A stretch of DNA of 64,000 nucleotides from Anaeromassilibacillus sp. An172 (GCF_002160515.1 NZ_NFKS01000009.1:1-64000); one strand, 5' to 3'. Counted from the stretch's first letter, positions 25,180 to 34,800 are shown. Numbers and translations are program-made. Notes: generated by a model not told the origin, from the sequence alone.

Positions 25180-25539
25180 ATGAAAAATTTGAGAATTACA
25201 GTAAACGGCACAGCATACGACGTACAGGTTGAAGAGCTTGGCGCAGGTGCAGCTCCTGCTCCTGTTGCAGCACCGGCTCCTAAAGCAGCTCCGGCACCAA
25301 AGGCAGCTCCTGCTCCTGTTGCAGGCGGCACAGAGATTACAGCTCCTATGAACGGAACAATCGTTAATGTTCCTGTATCTGTTGGCCAGGCTGTTAAGAA
25401 GGGCGACGTATTGGTAATTCTTGAAGCTATGAAGATGGAAAACGAAATCATGGCTCCTGAGGACGGAACAGTTGCTTCTATCGCTGTTAACAAGGGCGAA
25501 GCAGTTGACTCAGGAAAGGTTCTTCTTACTTTGAAATAA
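25180..25539 (+). CDS. Biotin carboxyl carrier protein
   Basis: 119 residues. A short N-terminal segment ([19 protein letters not shown]) resembles the OadA/gamma-type start. A flexible Ala/Pro/Lys linker (about residues 22-50) follows, and then a lipoyl-type domain with the biotinylation site EAMKMENEI (lysine of MKM). The Ala-Pro linker lets the biotin swing between the two transferase subunits encoded on either side. Equivalent to the 1.3S subunit of transcarboxylase. Confidence 0.95.
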   Translation: MKNLRITVNGTAYDVQVEELGAGAAPAPVAAPAPKAAPAPKAAPAPVAGGTEITAPMNGTIVNVPVSVGQAVKKGDVLVILEAMKMENEIMAPEDGTVASIAVNKGEAVDSGKVLLTLK

Positions 25540-25563
25540 TCTGAATATTAAGGATGATACAAA

Positions 25564-26967
25564 ATGGCTAAAAAGATAAAGATTACTGAAACCGCATTGC
25601 GTGACGCTCATCAGTCACTCATTGCTACAAGAATGACAACTGAGGAAATGCTTCCTATACTTGAGAAAATGGACAAGGTTGGTTTCTATTCTCTTGAGTG
25701 CTGGGGCGGCGCAACTTTCGACAGCTGTCTTAGATTTTTGAACGAGGACCCATGGCAGAGACTTCGTATTATAAGAGAGAAATGCCCTAACACAAAGCTT
25801 CAGATGCTTTTCCGTGGACAGAATATGCTGGGCTACCGTCACTATGCTGATGACGTTCTTGAATATTTCGTTCAGCGTTCAGTTGCAAACGGTATCGACA
25901 TCATCAGAATTTTCGACGCTCTCAACGATATTAAAAACCTCAAAACAGCTATCAAGGCTGCAAAGAAAGAGGGCGCTCATGCTCAGGTTGCAATAAGCTA
26001 CACAACAGGCCCTGTATTTACAGACGAATACTATGTTGAGTACGCTAAGAGAATTGCAGACGCAGGCGCAGATTCAATCTGCATTAAGGATATGGCTGCT
26101 CTCTTGACACCATACAACACAGAGAGCCTTGTTAAGGCTATCAAGAAAGCTGTTGACCTTCCTGTTCAGCTTCACACACACTACACTTCAGGCCTTGCAT
26201 CAATGTGCCTTATGAAGGGTATCGAGGCAGGCGCTGACATTGTCGATACAGCAATCAGCCCGCTTGCTCTTGGCACATCACATGCTCCTACAGAGTCAAT
26301 CGTTGCAGCTTTGCAGGGTACAGAGTACGACACAGGTATTGACCTTGTTGCTCTTACAGAAATCAGAGATTACTTTATGACTCTCCGTGAGAAGTACATA
26401 AAGAGCGGACTTCTCGACCCCAAAATGCTTGCTACAGACGCAAACGCTCTTATCTATCAGGTACCGGGCGGAATGCTTTCAAACCTTTTGAAGCAGCTTA
26501 AGGACGCAGGCAAGGAAGACAAGCTTACAGAGGTTCTCAACGAAGTTCCAAGAGTTCGTAAGGACGCAGGTTATCCTCCGCTTGTTACACCTACATCACA
26601 GATTGTTGGTACACAGGCTGTATTCAACGTAATCATGGGTCAGCGTTACAAGATGTGCACAAACGAGTTTAAGGACCTTGTTGCCGGCAAGTACGGTACA
26701 ACTCCAATGCCTATCGACCCAGAGTTCAGAAAGAAGATCATCGGCGACATGAAGCCTGTAAACTGCCGTCCGGCAGACTTGCTCAAGCCAGAACTTGAGA
26801 AGCTCAGACAGGAGTTCCCTGCACAGTATCTTGAGCAGGAAGAGGATGTTCTTTCCTACGCTCAGTTCCCGAAGGTATCACTTGATTTCTTCGAGAAGAG
26901 AAGAAACGCTAAAGTTGGAATCAACTCCGACGTAGCAGACATGGAAAACAAAGTTCACCCCGTATAA
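25564..26967 (+). CDS. oadA: Oxaloacetate decarboxylase alpha / pyruvate carboxyltransferase (5S-like) subunit
   Basis: 467 residues, lacking the C-terminal biotin domain, which is a separate gene here. TIM-barrel carboxyltransferase: KITETALRDAHQSLIATRM with the metal-binding aspartate, ECWGGATFDSCLRF, ICIKDMAALLTP with the carbamylation-type lysine (IKDM), and LHTHYTSGLA with metal-ligand histidines. It transfers carboxyl between oxaloacetate/pyruvate and biotin. No oadB-like membrane gene follows, so a sodium pump is not encoded in this cluster. Confidence 0.93.
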   Translation: MAKKIKITETALRDAHQSLIATRMTTEEMLPILEKMDKVGFYSLECWGGATFDSCLRFLNEDPWQRLRIIREKCPNTKLQMLFRGQNMLGYRHYADDVLEYFVQRSVANGIDIIRIFDALNDIKNLKTAIKAAKKEGAHAQVAISYTTGPVFTDEYYVEYAKRIADAGADSICIKDMAALLTPYNTESLVKAIKKAVDLPVQLHTHYTSGLASMCLMKGIEAGADIVDTAISPLALGTSHAPTESIVAALQGTEYDTGIDLVALTEIRDYFMTLREKYIKSGLLDPKMLATDANALIYQVPGGMLSNLLKQLKDAGKEDKLTEVLNEVPRVRKDAGYPPLVTPTSQIVGTQAVFNVIMGQRYKMCTNEFKDLVAGKYGTTPMPIDPEFRKKIIGDMKPVNCRPADLLKPELEKLRQEFPAQYLEQEEDVLSYAQFPKVSLDFFEKRRNAKVGINSDVADMENKVHPV

Positions 26968-26974
26968 TTTATTT

Positions 26975-27220
26975 CCGACGTGCAGAACTTAGTTTTATAG
27001 GTTAACGTCATTTCACGTCGGACGAGACCTTTGTTTTAGTTCTGACATTTATGACTTAATATTATAGGTTAATGTTATTTCACGTCGGGCGAGACATTTC
27101 TATTTTATTTCCGCCTTGCAAAGCTTCCTTTAGAAAATGAAGTTCGTTTCAAGGCGGGCGAGACGATTTGTTAAACGACTTAGAATGGCTCGCTTGCGAT
27201 TGGGTTTGACTTAATTTAAA
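26975..27220 (+). repeat. Array of three 8-31-8 hairpin elements with CGAGAC tails
   Basis: Element 1: arms CCGACGTG (26975-26982) / CACGTCGG (27014-27021). Element 2: degenerate CTGACATT (27042) / CACGTCGG (27081-27088). Element 3: CCGCCTTG (27111-27118) / CAAGGCGG (27150-27157). All loops are 31 nt. Each right arm is followed by G/A-CGAGAC. After element 3 comes a longer tail with GAATGGCTCGCTTGCGATTG, shared with copies near 36.7 and 45.6 kb. No gene in this 458-bp gap. Confidence 0.9.
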
Positions 27221-27232
27221 TAAAAAATTATT

Positions 27233-27264
27233 AAGGCTGTGGTTTTATCGACCACAGCCTTTTA
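27233..27264 (+). terminator. Terminator after the carboxyl-transfer operon
   Basis: Perfect 11-bp stem AAGGCTGTGGT / ACCACAGCCTT, loop TTTATCG, then TTTAGTTTATT. It lies beyond the hairpin array, so the array is probably in the transcript. Confidence 0.85.
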
Positions 27265-27287
27265 GTTTATTAGAAAGTATTGTGATT

Positions 27288-27341
27288 CCAAAGGGACCAC
27301 TGTCTATTTGGTAGAAGGTTTGGAGGACGTAGTTCTTCAAG
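27288..27341 (+). repeat. 54-bp dispersed repeat, copy 2
   Basis: Ungapped match to 22445-22498 at 46 of 54 positions, including the invariant core AGGTTTGGAGGACG and the ending CTTCAAG. Confidence 0.8.
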
Positions 27342-27367
27342 GTCTAAAATATTTTCTGTGAAAAATG

Positions 27368-27397
27368 TTGCTTTTTTTATAGAAATGGTTGTATAAT
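27368..27397 (+). promoter_or_regulatory. Predicted promoter of the zinc-ribbon membrane protein gene
   Basis: TTGCTT (27368-27373), 18-bp spacer, TATAAT (27392-27397). Confidence 0.55.
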
Positions 27398-27424
27398 AGA
27401 TTTCAAATACAGAGGTGAGAGTTT

Positions 27425-27715
27425 ATGAAGATAAATATTAAAAACATCAGATACATTTCAATTATTTTAATCTTAGCTTATGCATATTTCTTTATTACAT
27501 TCTTTATGCAATACGGCAACTTTTCCAAGCTTATTCCTACATTGATGTTTTTGGGCGTGACCCTTGTGTTTGGCGCACTGTTTTTATTTATGCATCTGCG
27601 TTATCGCTGTCCTCATTGTAACAAGCCTTTGAAATCTATGCTCTATCACAGACCTGATATTTGCAGTCATTGTTCAAAGGAGATTGACTGGGAGAAAATC
27701 GACAGAGAGCTTTAA
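27425..27715 (+). CDS. Small membrane protein with C-terminal zinc ribbon
   Basis: 96 residues. Two membrane spans (YISIILILAYAYFFITFFM and LIPTLMFLGVTLVFGALFLFM) are followed by a cytoplasmic zinc ribbon, CPHC...CSHC, ending in an acidic tail. Ribosome binding site AGAGGTGAG. Monocistronic between its promoter and the terminator at 27724. Function unknown. Confidence 0.7.
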   Translation: MKINIKNIRYISIILILAYAYFFITFFMQYGNFSKLIPTLMFLGVTLVFGALFLFMHLRYRCPHCNKPLKSMLYHRPDICSHCSKEIDWEKIDREL

Positions 27716-27723
27716 TAAAAAAT

Positions 27724-27766
27724 AAAGTCACCGATTGCGCCTTTTGGGTTTAGTCAGTGACTTTTT
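27724..27766. terminator. Terminator between two converging genes
   Basis: AAAGTCAC (27724-27731) pairs with GTGACTTT (27757-27764) around a 25-nt loop, flanked by A-rich and T-rich sequence. Serves both the gene to the left and the minus-strand gene to the right. Confidence 0.6.
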
Positions 27767-27771
27767 GTTTA

Positions 27772-28098
27772 TCAGAGTATTTCACGGAGCTTATCAAGAA
27801 AAGCTTCTTCGCCAACGGTATTTAGCTTAAAAAACATAGCTTGGCTTCCGCCGGCGGTGATTGCCGAAAGATGTATAGGGCCGTTTCCCTTTTGAAAGAG
27901 AGTGACGGAAAGGCTCACACGGTTGCCTCCGAATGCGCTGTAGCGTTCAAAAATCCTGACACTGCACCTTGCATCTCCGTCTACAAAATCGCTTGTGTCC
28001 TCAAGGGAGGCTGAACTGCTTCCGGAAAGAATTTCTGCCTCAATTCTTCCGATAATTCTGTTAAAATCATCATAGAGCATTTTTTCAAGCTTTGCCAT
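27772..28098 (-). CDS. Small conserved protein, DUF6054-like
   Basis: 108 residues. Helix-first, then beta-rich: LYDDFNRIIGRIEAEILSGSSSASLEDTSDF, CSVRIFERYSAFGGNRVSLSVTLFQKGNGPIHLSAITAGGSQAMFFKLNTVGEEAFLDKL. This is the pattern of the DUF6054 family in Clostridia. No signal peptide, metal site or catalytic motif seen. Ribosome binding site AAGGAGATGAGCGG. Function unknown. Confidence 0.65.
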   Translation of the reverse strand: MAKLEKMLYDDFNRIIGRIEAEILSGSSSASLEDTSDFVDGDARCSVRIFERYSAFGGNRVSLSVTLFQKGNGPIHLSAITAGGSQAMFFKLNTVGEEAFLDKLREIL

Positions 28099-28182
28099 TA
28101 CCGCTCATCTCCTTGGCTTTTTATTTTTAGTATATCATATAATATAACTGTGTCAATGTATTTTTTATAGGAAGTGATAAAA

Positions 28183-28719
28183 ATGAATGATATTAAAATA
28201 GGAAAATATATATGCCTTATTTTAAGGCACAAGCCCGAAATAATCGGGATTGAACTTGATAAAAACGGCTGGGCGAATATAGATGAACTTATCAACGGAG
28301 TAAAAAAGAAATACCCTGATTTCAACAGGGAAAGGCTTGAATACATAGTAAAGACGGACAACAAGCAGAGATATTCTTTAAGCGATGACAAGAGCAAAAT
28401 AAGAGCAAGACAGGGACATTCAATCGATGTTGATGTGGAGCTTAAAGAGCTTACTCCGCCGGAGCTTCTGTATCACGGAACGGCGGAAAGATTTTTAGAG
28501 TCGATTATGAAAGAGGGACTTGTTCCTAAATCACGGCTTTATGTTCATCTTTCAAAGGACGTGGAAACCGCAGAGAAGGTTGGAAAACGCCACGGAAAGC
28601 CGGCTGTTTTGAAAATTGAAACAGGGAAAATGGCTGAGGATGGTTTTAAATTTTATCTGTCGGAAAATGGTGTATGGCTTACAAAAGCTGTGCCGCCAAA
28701 GTATTTAAGTTTAATATAG
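28183..28719 (+). CDS. kptA: RNA 2'-phosphotransferase (Tpt1/KptA family)
   Basis: 178 residues from ATG 28183, 8 nt after AGGAAG. The N-terminal RNA lobe contains GKYICLILRHKPEIIGIELDKNGWANIDEL (R15-H16 catalytic pair). The C-terminal ADP-ribosyltransferase-like lobe has LYHGTAERFLESIMKEGLVPKSRLYVHLS, with the conserved HGT and Arg. The family removes a 2'-phosphate from RNA using NAD+, making ADP-ribose 1'',2''-cyclic phosphate. Bacterial substrates are unknown because these bacteria lack eukaryote-type tRNA splicing. Single gene. Confidence 0.93.
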   Translation: MNDIKIGKYICLILRHKPEIIGIELDKNGWANIDELINGVKKKYPDFNRERLEYIVKTDNKQRYSLSDDKSKIRARQGHSIDVDVELKELTPPELLYHGTAERFLESIMKEGLVPKSRLYVHLSKDVETAEKVGKRHGKPAVLKIETGKMAEDGFKFYLSENGVWLTKAVPPKYLSLI

Positions 28720-28726
28720 TAAAAAT

Positions 28727-28757
28727 CCCCGCACTTGCAGTTATTGCAGGTGCGGGG
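28727..28757. terminator. Bidirectional terminator between kptA and rex
   Basis: CCCCGCAC...GTGCGGGG extended by GCA/TGC, with A5 on the left and TTATGTTT on the right. Confidence 0.85.
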
Positions 28758-28770
28758 TTATGTTTATAAA

Positions 28771-29415
28771 TCAATTTTCTTTTTGGCTGTCGTTTATTCT
28801 GTAACAGAGAGTCATAAGACTGTCGCTCATGTGGACGTTTTCAACCACTGTGTCGGGATAAACCTTTGCTATGTCATAGTGGCTGAAATTCCAGAAATTG
28901 CGGATTCCCAGCTCGTAAAGCTTATCAATGACGTTTTCAACGCTGTTTTTTGGAATACAGAGGAAAACCGCATCGGTTTTGTTTTGACGGCAGTAATCAT
29001 AAATTTCGTTGTCATTTCTGATTATTATGCCGCCCAGCTCTGTTCCGATTTTTTCAGGGTCACGGTCAAATATAGCTGTAAGCTGAAATCCTCTTTCGCT
29101 GAAATTTATATGGCGTGCCACAGCTTTGCCCAGATTTCCGGCGCCCAGCAACACTGCTTGATAGTTGTTGTTGAGCCCCAGAATATTCTCAATTTCATTT
29201 TTTAAATCTTCCACACAATATCCGTATCCCTGGTGACCGAAACCGCCGAAGCAGTTTAAATCCTGTCTTACCTGGGAAGCGGTCACATTCATTATTGACG
29301 CAAGATTTGTGGAGGAGATTTTTAAGACTCCCTCAGAGTGCAGTTCTGTCAAAAAGCGATAGTATCTTGGCAGACGCCTGATTACGGACATGGAAATCCC
29401 GTTGCTTTTTGCCAT
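28771..29415 (-). CDS. rex: Redox-sensing transcriptional repressor Rex
   Basis: 214 residues. N-terminal winged helix (ISMSVIRRLPRYYRFLTELHSEGVLKISSTNLASIMNVTASQVRQDLNCFG), then a Rossmann domain with GAGNLGKAVARH for NAD(H), and the C-terminal swap helix. Rex leaves DNA when NADH/NAD+ rises and so controls fermentation genes. It is the last gene of acn-icd-rex on the minus strand, 17 nt after icd, with AGAGGTGG before ATG. Confidence 0.97.
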   Translation of the reverse strand: MAKSNGISMSVIRRLPRYYRFLTELHSEGVLKISSTNLASIMNVTASQVRQDLNCFGGFGHQGYGYCVEDLKNEIENILGLNNNYQAVLLGAGNLGKAVARHINFSERGFQLTAIFDRDPEKIGTELGGIIIRNDNEIYDYCRQNKTDAVFLCIPKNSVENVIDKLYELGIRNFWNFSHYDIAKVYPDTVVENVHMSDSLMTLCYRINDSQKEN

Positions 29416-29432
29416 TTTACCACCTCTTTTGA

Positions 29433-30644
29433 TTAAAGCATTGCTTTAAGTCTGCTGCCAACCTCTTCAAGGAACTCTCTTGTGTTTACTTTCTTCTTGT
29501 TCTCAAGAGTTGAAAGGAGATAGAGGTCGCCTGTCATTACGCCGTCCTCGATTGTGTCGATTGTAGCCTTTTCAAGCTTGTCTGCAAATGCTGAAAGCTC
29601 AGGAATGTTGTCAAGCTCGCCTCTTTTTCTCAATGCGCCTGACCATGCAAAGATGGTTGCAACTGAGTTTGTGGAGGTTTCCTCACCCTTGAGGTGCTTG
29701 TAATAGTGACGCTGTACTGTGCCGTGTGCAGCTTCGTACTCGTAAATTCCGTCAGGAGAAACAAGAACGCTTGTCATCATTGCAAGTGAGCCGAAAGCTG
29801 TTGCAATCATGTCGCTCATAACGTCGCCGTCGTAGTTCTTGCATGCCCAGATGTAGCCCCCTTCGCTTCTGATAACTCTTGCAACTGCGTCGTCGATAAG
29901 GGTGTAGAAATATTCGATGCCTGCGGCTTCAAATTTCTCTTTGTATTCGTTGTCATAGATTTCCTGGAAAATATCCTTGAATCTGTGGTCGTATTTCTTG
30001 CTGATTGTATCCTTTGTTGCAAACCAGATATCCTGCTTCTGGTCAAGTGCAAAGTTGAAGCATGCTCTTGCGAAGGAACCAATGCTCTTGTCAAGGTTGT
30101 GGATACCCTGGATTATGCCGTTTGAATCCTTAAATTCATGGATGAGAGATTTTTCAACTGTGCCGTCAGGCTTTGTAACGCAAAGCTCTGCCTTTGAACC
30201 CTGCTCAACAACCATTTCTGTGTTCTTGTAAACGTCGCCGTATGCATGTCTTGCAATGCAGATTGGCTTTTTCCAAGTTGGAATGTAAGGTGTGATGCCC
30301 TTAACAAGAATAGGAGTTCTGAAAACTGTACCGTCCAGAATTGCTCTGATTGTGCCGTTAGGGGACTTCCACATCTCTTTCAGGTTGTATTCAGGCATTC
30401 TTGCAGCGTTTGGTGTGATTGTAGCGCACTTAACTGCAACGCCGTATTTCTTTGTAGCCTCTGCACTGTCAAAGGTTACTTTATCGTCTGTCTCGTTTCT
30501 GTGAACAAGACCCAAATCATAATACTCTGTTTTAAGGTCGATAAAAGGTGTCAAAAGGATGTCCTTTATCATTTGCCAGATAACTCTGGTCATTTCGTCG
30601 CCGTCCATCTCCACAAGGGGAGTGGTCATTCTGATTTTTTCCAT
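29433..30644 (-). CDS. icd: NADP-dependent isocitrate dehydrogenase (homodimeric, eukaryote-like type)
   Basis: 403 residues. The start [22 protein letters not shown] and the segment [26 protein letters not shown] with [11 protein letters not shown] belong to the type II NADP-IDH group (human IDH1-like), distinct from E. coli Icd. YDGDVMSD holds the metal-binding aspartates. It converts isocitrate to 2-oxoglutarate with NADPH. It starts one nucleotide after the acn stop, so translation is coupled. No citrate synthase gene is in the window. Confidence 0.96.
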   Translation of the reverse strand: MEKIRMTTPLVEMDGDEMTRVIWQMIKDILLTPFIDLKTEYYDLGLVHRNETDDKVTFDSAEATKKYGVAVKCATITPNAARMPEYNLKEMWKSPNGTIRAILDGTVFRTPILVKGITPYIPTWKKPICIARHAYGDVYKNTEMVVEQGSKAELCVTKPDGTVEKSLIHEFKDSNGIIQGIHNLDKSIGSFARACFNFALDQKQDIWFATKDTISKKYDHRFKDIFQEIYDNEYKEKFEAAGIEYFYTLIDDAVARVIRSEGGYIWACKNYDGDVMSDMIATAFGSLAMMTSVLVSPDGIYEYEAAHGTVQRHYYKHLKGEETSTNSVATIFAWSGALRKRGELDNIPELSAFADKLEKATIDTIEDGVMTGDLYLLSTLENKKKVNTREFLEEVGSRLKAML

Positions 30645-30645
30645 G

Positions 30646-32577
30646 TTAGCTGTTCTCCTTTGTATAGTTTAAAAGTCCGCCTGCAAGGATGATATCTCTT
30701 GTTCTTCCTGTAAGCTCGCACTTAGCCATAATCTTTTCGCCTGTTGTAACATTTTCAACTACAACGTCGCCGCCCTCGAGGATGATTTTCTTAACATCCG
30801 GAAGTACAAGCTCGTCGCCGAGAGAAATCTTATCATAATCGCTTTCGTTTACGAATGTGAGCGGCAAAATACCTGCGTTGATAAGGTTACTTCTGTGAAT
30901 TCTTGCAAAGCTCTTAACTAAAACTGCTTTAACGCCAAGATAGAGAGGAGCCAAAGCCGCATGCTCTCTGGAAGAACCCTGACCATAGTTTGCTCCGCCT
31001 ACGATTACGCTGCTTCCAAGCATCTTTGCTCTTTCAGGGAAGTCCTTATCACATACTGTGAAGCAGTAGTTAGAGATAGCAGGGATATTTGAACGAAGCG
31101 GGAGAATCTTAGCACCTGCCGGCATAATGTGGTCGGTTGTGATGTTGTCGCCAACCTTCAATGCGCAGCTTGCATTGATTGTGTCTTCCATTGGCTTTGT
31201 TGTTGGGAAAGGTTTGATGTTTGGACCTCTCAAAACCTCAACCTTGTCCATATCCTCTTCTGAAGCAGGAGGAGTAACCATGTTGTCGTTGATGAGGAAC
31301 TTCTCAGGAAGCTCGATTTTAACTTCTTCACCCAAAGTAGTTGGGTCTGTGAATACGCCTGTAATTGCGGAAGCCGCTGCTGTCTCAGGGGAAACAAGGT
31401 AAATCTGTCCGTCGGCTGTGCCGCTTCTGCCCTCAAAGTTTCTGTTGAAGGTTCTAAGGGAGATACCCTTGCTGTTAGGTGACTGTCCCATACCGATACA
31501 TGGGCCGCAGGCACATTCCAAAATTCTTGCGCCGGCTGCGATAAGGTCGCCCAATGCGCCGTTTAATGCCAGCATATTGTAAACCTGCTTGCTTCCCGGA
31601 GCGATTGCAAGGGAAACGTCAGGATGAACTGTCTTGCCTTTGAGGATTGCAGCTACACGCATAAGGTCGAGATAGCTGGAGTTTGTGCAGGAGCCTATGC
31701 AAACCTGGTCGATTTTGCCGCCTGCAAGATCTTCGATTGTCTTTACATTGTCAGGACTATGCGGACATGCTGCCATTGGCTTCAGTGCGCTGAGGTCGAT
31801 GTCGATAACCTCGTCGTATACTGCGTCCGGATCTGAGGAAAGCTCTGTGTAATCCTCTTCTCTGCCCTGAGCCTTCAAAAATTCTCTTGTGATTTCATCT
31901 GATGGGAAGATGGAGGTTGTAGCTCCAAGCTCTGCGCCCATGTTTGTGATTGTAGCTCTTTCAGGAACTGTGAGAGTCTTTACGCCCTCTCCGCCGTACT
32001 CGATGATTTTGCCTACGCCGCCCTTAACGGACATAATTCTCAAAACCTCAAGGATAACGTCCTTAGCGGAAACCCAAGGTCTGAGCTTGCCTGTGAGGTT
32101 TACTCTTACCATTTTAGGCATTGTTATATAATATGCGCCGCCGCCCATTGCAACAGCTACGTCAAGTCCGCCTGCGCCCATTGCAAGCATTCCGATACCG
32201 CCGCCTGTAGGTGTATGGCTGTCGGAACCGATAAGTGTCTTGCCCGGCTTGCCGAATCTTTCAAGGTGAACCTGATGGCAGATACCGTTTCCCGGACGTG
32301 AGAAGTAGATGCCGTGCTTTTTGCAGACAGTCTGGATAAAGCGGTGGTCGTCTGCGTTTTCAAATCCTGTCTGGAGAGTGTTGTGGTCGATATATGCAAC
32401 GCTCTTTTCTGTTTTTACTCTGGGAACTCCCATTGCCTCGAACTCAAGATAAGCCATTGTGCCTGTTGCGTCCTGAGTAAGAGTCTGGTCAATTCTAAGA
32501 CCGATATCCGTTCCGGTTACCATTTCGCCGGAAAGGAGATGGTTTTTGATAATTTTCTGCGCTATAGTGTAGCCCAT
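30646..32577 (-). CDS. acn: Aconitate hydratase (mitochondrial-like, short type)
   Basis: 643 residues, the short aconitase type. Ligands of the [4Fe-4S] cluster are in [13 protein letters not shown] and the [10 protein letters not shown] motif. [21 protein letters not shown] is the conserved substrate region, and the swivel domain has [28 protein letters not shown]. It interconverts citrate and isocitrate. First gene of acn-icd-rex. GGGAGG ribosome binding site. Confidence 0.96.
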   Translation of the reverse strand: MGYTIAQKIIKNHLLSGEMVTGTDIGLRIDQTLTQDATGTMAYLEFEAMGVPRVKTEKSVAYIDHNTLQTGFENADDHRFIQTVCKKHGIYFSRPGNGICHQVHLERFGKPGKTLIGSDSHTPTGGGIGMLAMGAGGLDVAVAMGGGAYYITMPKMVRVNLTGKLRPWVSAKDVILEVLRIMSVKGGVGKIIEYGGEGVKTLTVPERATITNMGAELGATTSIFPSDEITREFLKAQGREEDYTELSSDPDAVYDEVIDIDLSALKPMAACPHSPDNVKTIEDLAGGKIDQVCIGSCTNSSYLDLMRVAAILKGKTVHPDVSLAIAPGSKQVYNMLALNGALGDLIAAGARILECACGPCIGMGQSPNSKGISLRTFNRNFEGRSGTADGQIYLVSPETAAASAITGVFTDPTTLGEEVKIELPEKFLINDNMVTPPASEEDMDKVEVLRGPNIKPFPTTKPMEDTINASCALKVGDNITTDHIMPAGAKILPLRSNIPAISNYCFTVCDKDFPERAKMLGSSVIVGGANYGQGSSREHAALAPLYLGVKAVLVKSFARIHRSNLINAGILPLTFVNESDYDKISLGDELVLPDVKKIILEGGDVVVENVTTGEKIMAKCELTGRTRDIILAGGLLNYTKENS

Positions 32578-32623
32578 TATTATAACCTCCCGATTTTGTG
32601 CAAATTAGTTAATTACGTTGCTT

Positions 32624-32652
32624 ATTATACTATATATGGGTAAAAAAGTAAA
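32624..32652 (-). promoter_or_regulatory. Predicted promoter of acn-icd-rex
   Basis: Minus strand TTTACT (32647-32652), 17-bp spacer, TATAAT (32624-32629). Confidence 0.55.
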
Positions 32653-32788
32653 GTTTTTCACCGAAAAGACAGATTAAAACATTTGTAAAATATAAAATAC
32701 CCTTTATTGCTGTTTATTGCTGTATTTTTTTCTTTGTATCGGAAAATCAATTAAACTAAACAATAATTTTGTCTTTAAAAGAGTAAAA

Positions 32789-32827
32789 TTTAACAATAAT
32801 ACAGAATTGAGTTTCCCCATTGTTAAA
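32789..32827. repeat. Perfect 9-bp inverted repeat between acn and typA
   Basis: TTTAACAAT (32789-32797) and ATTGTTAAA (32819-32827) separated by 21 nt, within the 330-bp divergent intergenic region that also holds both promoters. The half-sites look like Rex half-sites, but their order is outward rather than the TTGTTAA-N-TTAACAA of Rex operators. Confidence 0.5.
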
Positions 32828-32831
32828 CTAT

Positions 32832-32860
32832 TTGTTTTTTAATGAGCCTTATGCTATAAT
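32832..32860 (+). promoter_or_regulatory. Predicted promoter of typA
   Basis: TTGTTT (32832-32837), 17-bp spacer, TATAAT (32855-32860), 50 nt before the start. The right half of the inverted repeat abuts the -35. Confidence 0.65.
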
Positions 32861-32909
32861 TACAGATTGTGAGATACAGTAATTTATGCTTATAAGAGGG
32901 AATGATTTG

Positions 32910-34730
32910 ATGAGCAAAATGGAGAATATTAGAGATATAGCAATTATCGCTCACGTTGACCACGGCAAGACAACTTTGGTTGACCAGCTTTTGAAACAGA
33001 GCGGTATTTTCAGACAAAATGAGAACGTTGCGGAACGTGTTATGGACAGCAACGACCTTGAACGTGAAAGAGGAATTACAATTCTCTCCAAAAACACAGC
33101 CGTTATGTACAACGGCGTAAAAATAAATATAGTTGACACTCCCGGACATGCTGATTTCGGCGGCGAGGTTGAGCGTATCCTTATGATGGTTGACGGAGTT
33201 TTGCTTTTGGTTGACGCATTTGAGGGTTGTATGCCTCAGACCCGTTTCGTGCTTAAAAAGGCTTTGGGTCTCGGCAAAAAGCCTTTGGTTGTTGTAAACA
33301 AAATCGACCGTCCCGGCGCACGTCCTGCCGAGGTTGTGGACGAGGTTTTGGACCTTTTCATCGAACTGGGCGCAGATGAGGACCAGCTTGAATTTCCTGT
33401 GGTTTACGCTTCAGGAAGAGACGGCTTTGCTTCTCTTGACCCTGATGTTCCGGGTACAGATATGAAACCTCTTTTTGAAGAGATAATAAGAGAAATTCCT
33501 GCTCCGGAGGGCGACCCGGAAGCAGGCTTACAGCTTCTTTTCTCAAACATTGACTACGATGATTATGTGGGAAGAATAGGCATCGGAAGAGTTGAAAGAG
33601 GTACAGTAAAGACAGGTCAGACAGTGACACTTTGCAGCAGCTCAAGCGACGTTACCAAAAATGTAAAAATTACTAAGCTTTATCAGTTCGAGGGTCTTAA
33701 AAGAGTTGAGTGCGAAAGCGCAACCGTTGGCGACCTGGTTTGCGTAAGCGGTATTGCAGACCTGAATATCGGTGAAACAGTTTGCTCCATGGACTGTGTA
33801 GAGCCTTTGCCTTTTGTAAAGATTGACGAGCCTACAGTTTCCATGAACTTCATGGTAAACAACAGCCCATTTGCAGGCCGTGAAGGAAAGTTTGTAACTT
33901 CAAGAAATATCAGAGACAGACTTTTCAAAGAGATTGAAACAAACGTTGCTATGCGTGTTGAGGAAACAGACAGCGCAGATACCTTTAAGGTTTCCGGAAG
34001 AGGCGAGCTTCATCTTTCAATCCTTATTGAGCAGATGAGAAGACAGAACTATGAGTTCCAGGTTTCCCGTCCTCAGGTTATCACAAAGATGATAGACGGC
34101 GTTATGTGTGAGCCTATCGAATATCTTATGATTGAAGTTCCGGACAGCTATGTGGGCGCAGTTATGGAAAAGCTCGGCTCAAGAAAGGCTGAACTTATCA
34201 ACATGGGCACACGTGAAAGCGGTATAACACATATCGAATTCAGAATTCCTGCAAGAGGTCTTATGGGATATCGTCCAGAGTTTTTGACAGATACAAACGG
34301 TAACGGTATTATGAACCACGTTTTCGATGGTTACGAGCCGTTTAAGGGCGAAATTATAACACGTCACCAGGGTTCTTTGATTGCCCATGAAACAGGCGAA
34401 ACAGTTGCTTACGGTCTTTTCCAGGCTCAGGACAGAGGCAGACTTTTTGTAGGCCCGGGCGTTCCTGTTTACGAGGGAATGATTGTCGGCGCAAGCCCGA
34501 AAGCTGAGGATATAACTGTTAACGTATGTAAGAAAAAGCATATTACAAATACAAGAGCTTCAGGTTCCGACGACGCTTTGAAGCTGACACCTCCTACAAT
34601 ACTTTCACTTGAGCAGTGTCTTGAGTTTATCGCAGACGACGAGCTTGTTGAGGTTACTCCAAAGAGCATCCGTATGCGCAAGAAAATTCTCTCCAAGGAA
34701 CTGAGAATGAAGAAAGCATTTAAGAAGTAA
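32910..34730 (+). CDS. typA: Ribosome-associated GTPase TypA/BipA
   Basis: 606 residues from ATG 32910 with AGAGGG 9 nt upstream; the upstream ATG 32886 lacks a ribosome binding site. GTPase motifs: AHVDHGKTT (G1), RGITI (G2), [10 protein letters not shown] (G3), NKIDR (G4), and a Ser-Gly G5 (YASGRDG). EF-G-like domains III and V follow, and the BipA-specific C-terminal domain contains [22 protein letters not shown]. It acts on the ribosome during assembly and stress or cold adaptation. Monocistronic or co-transcribed with the exonuclease gene 70 nt downstream. Confidence 0.97.
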   Translation: MSKMENIRDIAIIAHVDHGKTTLVDQLLKQSGIFRQNENVAERVMDSNDLERERGITILSKNTAVMYNGVKINIVDTPGHADFGGEVERILMMVDGVLLLVDAFEGCMPQTRFVLKKALGLGKKPLVVVNKIDRPGARPAEVVDEVLDLFIELGADEDQLEFPVVYASGRDGFASLDPDVPGTDMKPLFEEIIREIPAPEGDPEAGLQLLFSNIDYDDYVGRIGIGRVERGTVKTGQTVTLCSSSSDVTKNVKITKLYQFEGLKRVECESATVGDLVCVSGIADLNIGETVCSMDCVEPLPFVKIDEPTVSMNFMVNNSPFAGREGKFVTSRNIRDRLFKEIETNVAMRVEETDSADTFKVSGRGELHLSILIEQMRRQNYEFQVSRPQVITKMIDGVMCEPIEYLMIEVPDSYVGAVMEKLGSRKAELINMGTRESGITHIEFRIPARGLMGYRPEFLTDTNGNGIMNHVFDGYEPFKGEIITRHQGSLIAHETGETVAYGLFQAQDRGRLFVGPGVPVYEGMIVGASPKAEDITVNVCKKKHITNTRASGSDDALKLTPPTILSLEQCLEFIADDELVEVTPKSIRMRKKILSKELRMKKAFKK

Positions 34731-34800
34731 TTTGTTTTGAATTTGGTTCTGTAAATTTTGTCTTATCAAGAAAATTAACCGAAAGTGCTGAGAAGAAAGA

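Noticed and set aside
23792-26967. Sodium-pumping oxaloacetate decarboxylase operon
   Set aside because: The membrane beta subunit is missing after oadA; a hairpin array and a terminator follow instead.
32789-32827. Rex operator between acn and typA
   Set aside because: TTTAACAAT and ATTGTTAAA are in outward order with 21 nt between them, not the TTGTTAA-N4-TTAACAA of Rex sites.
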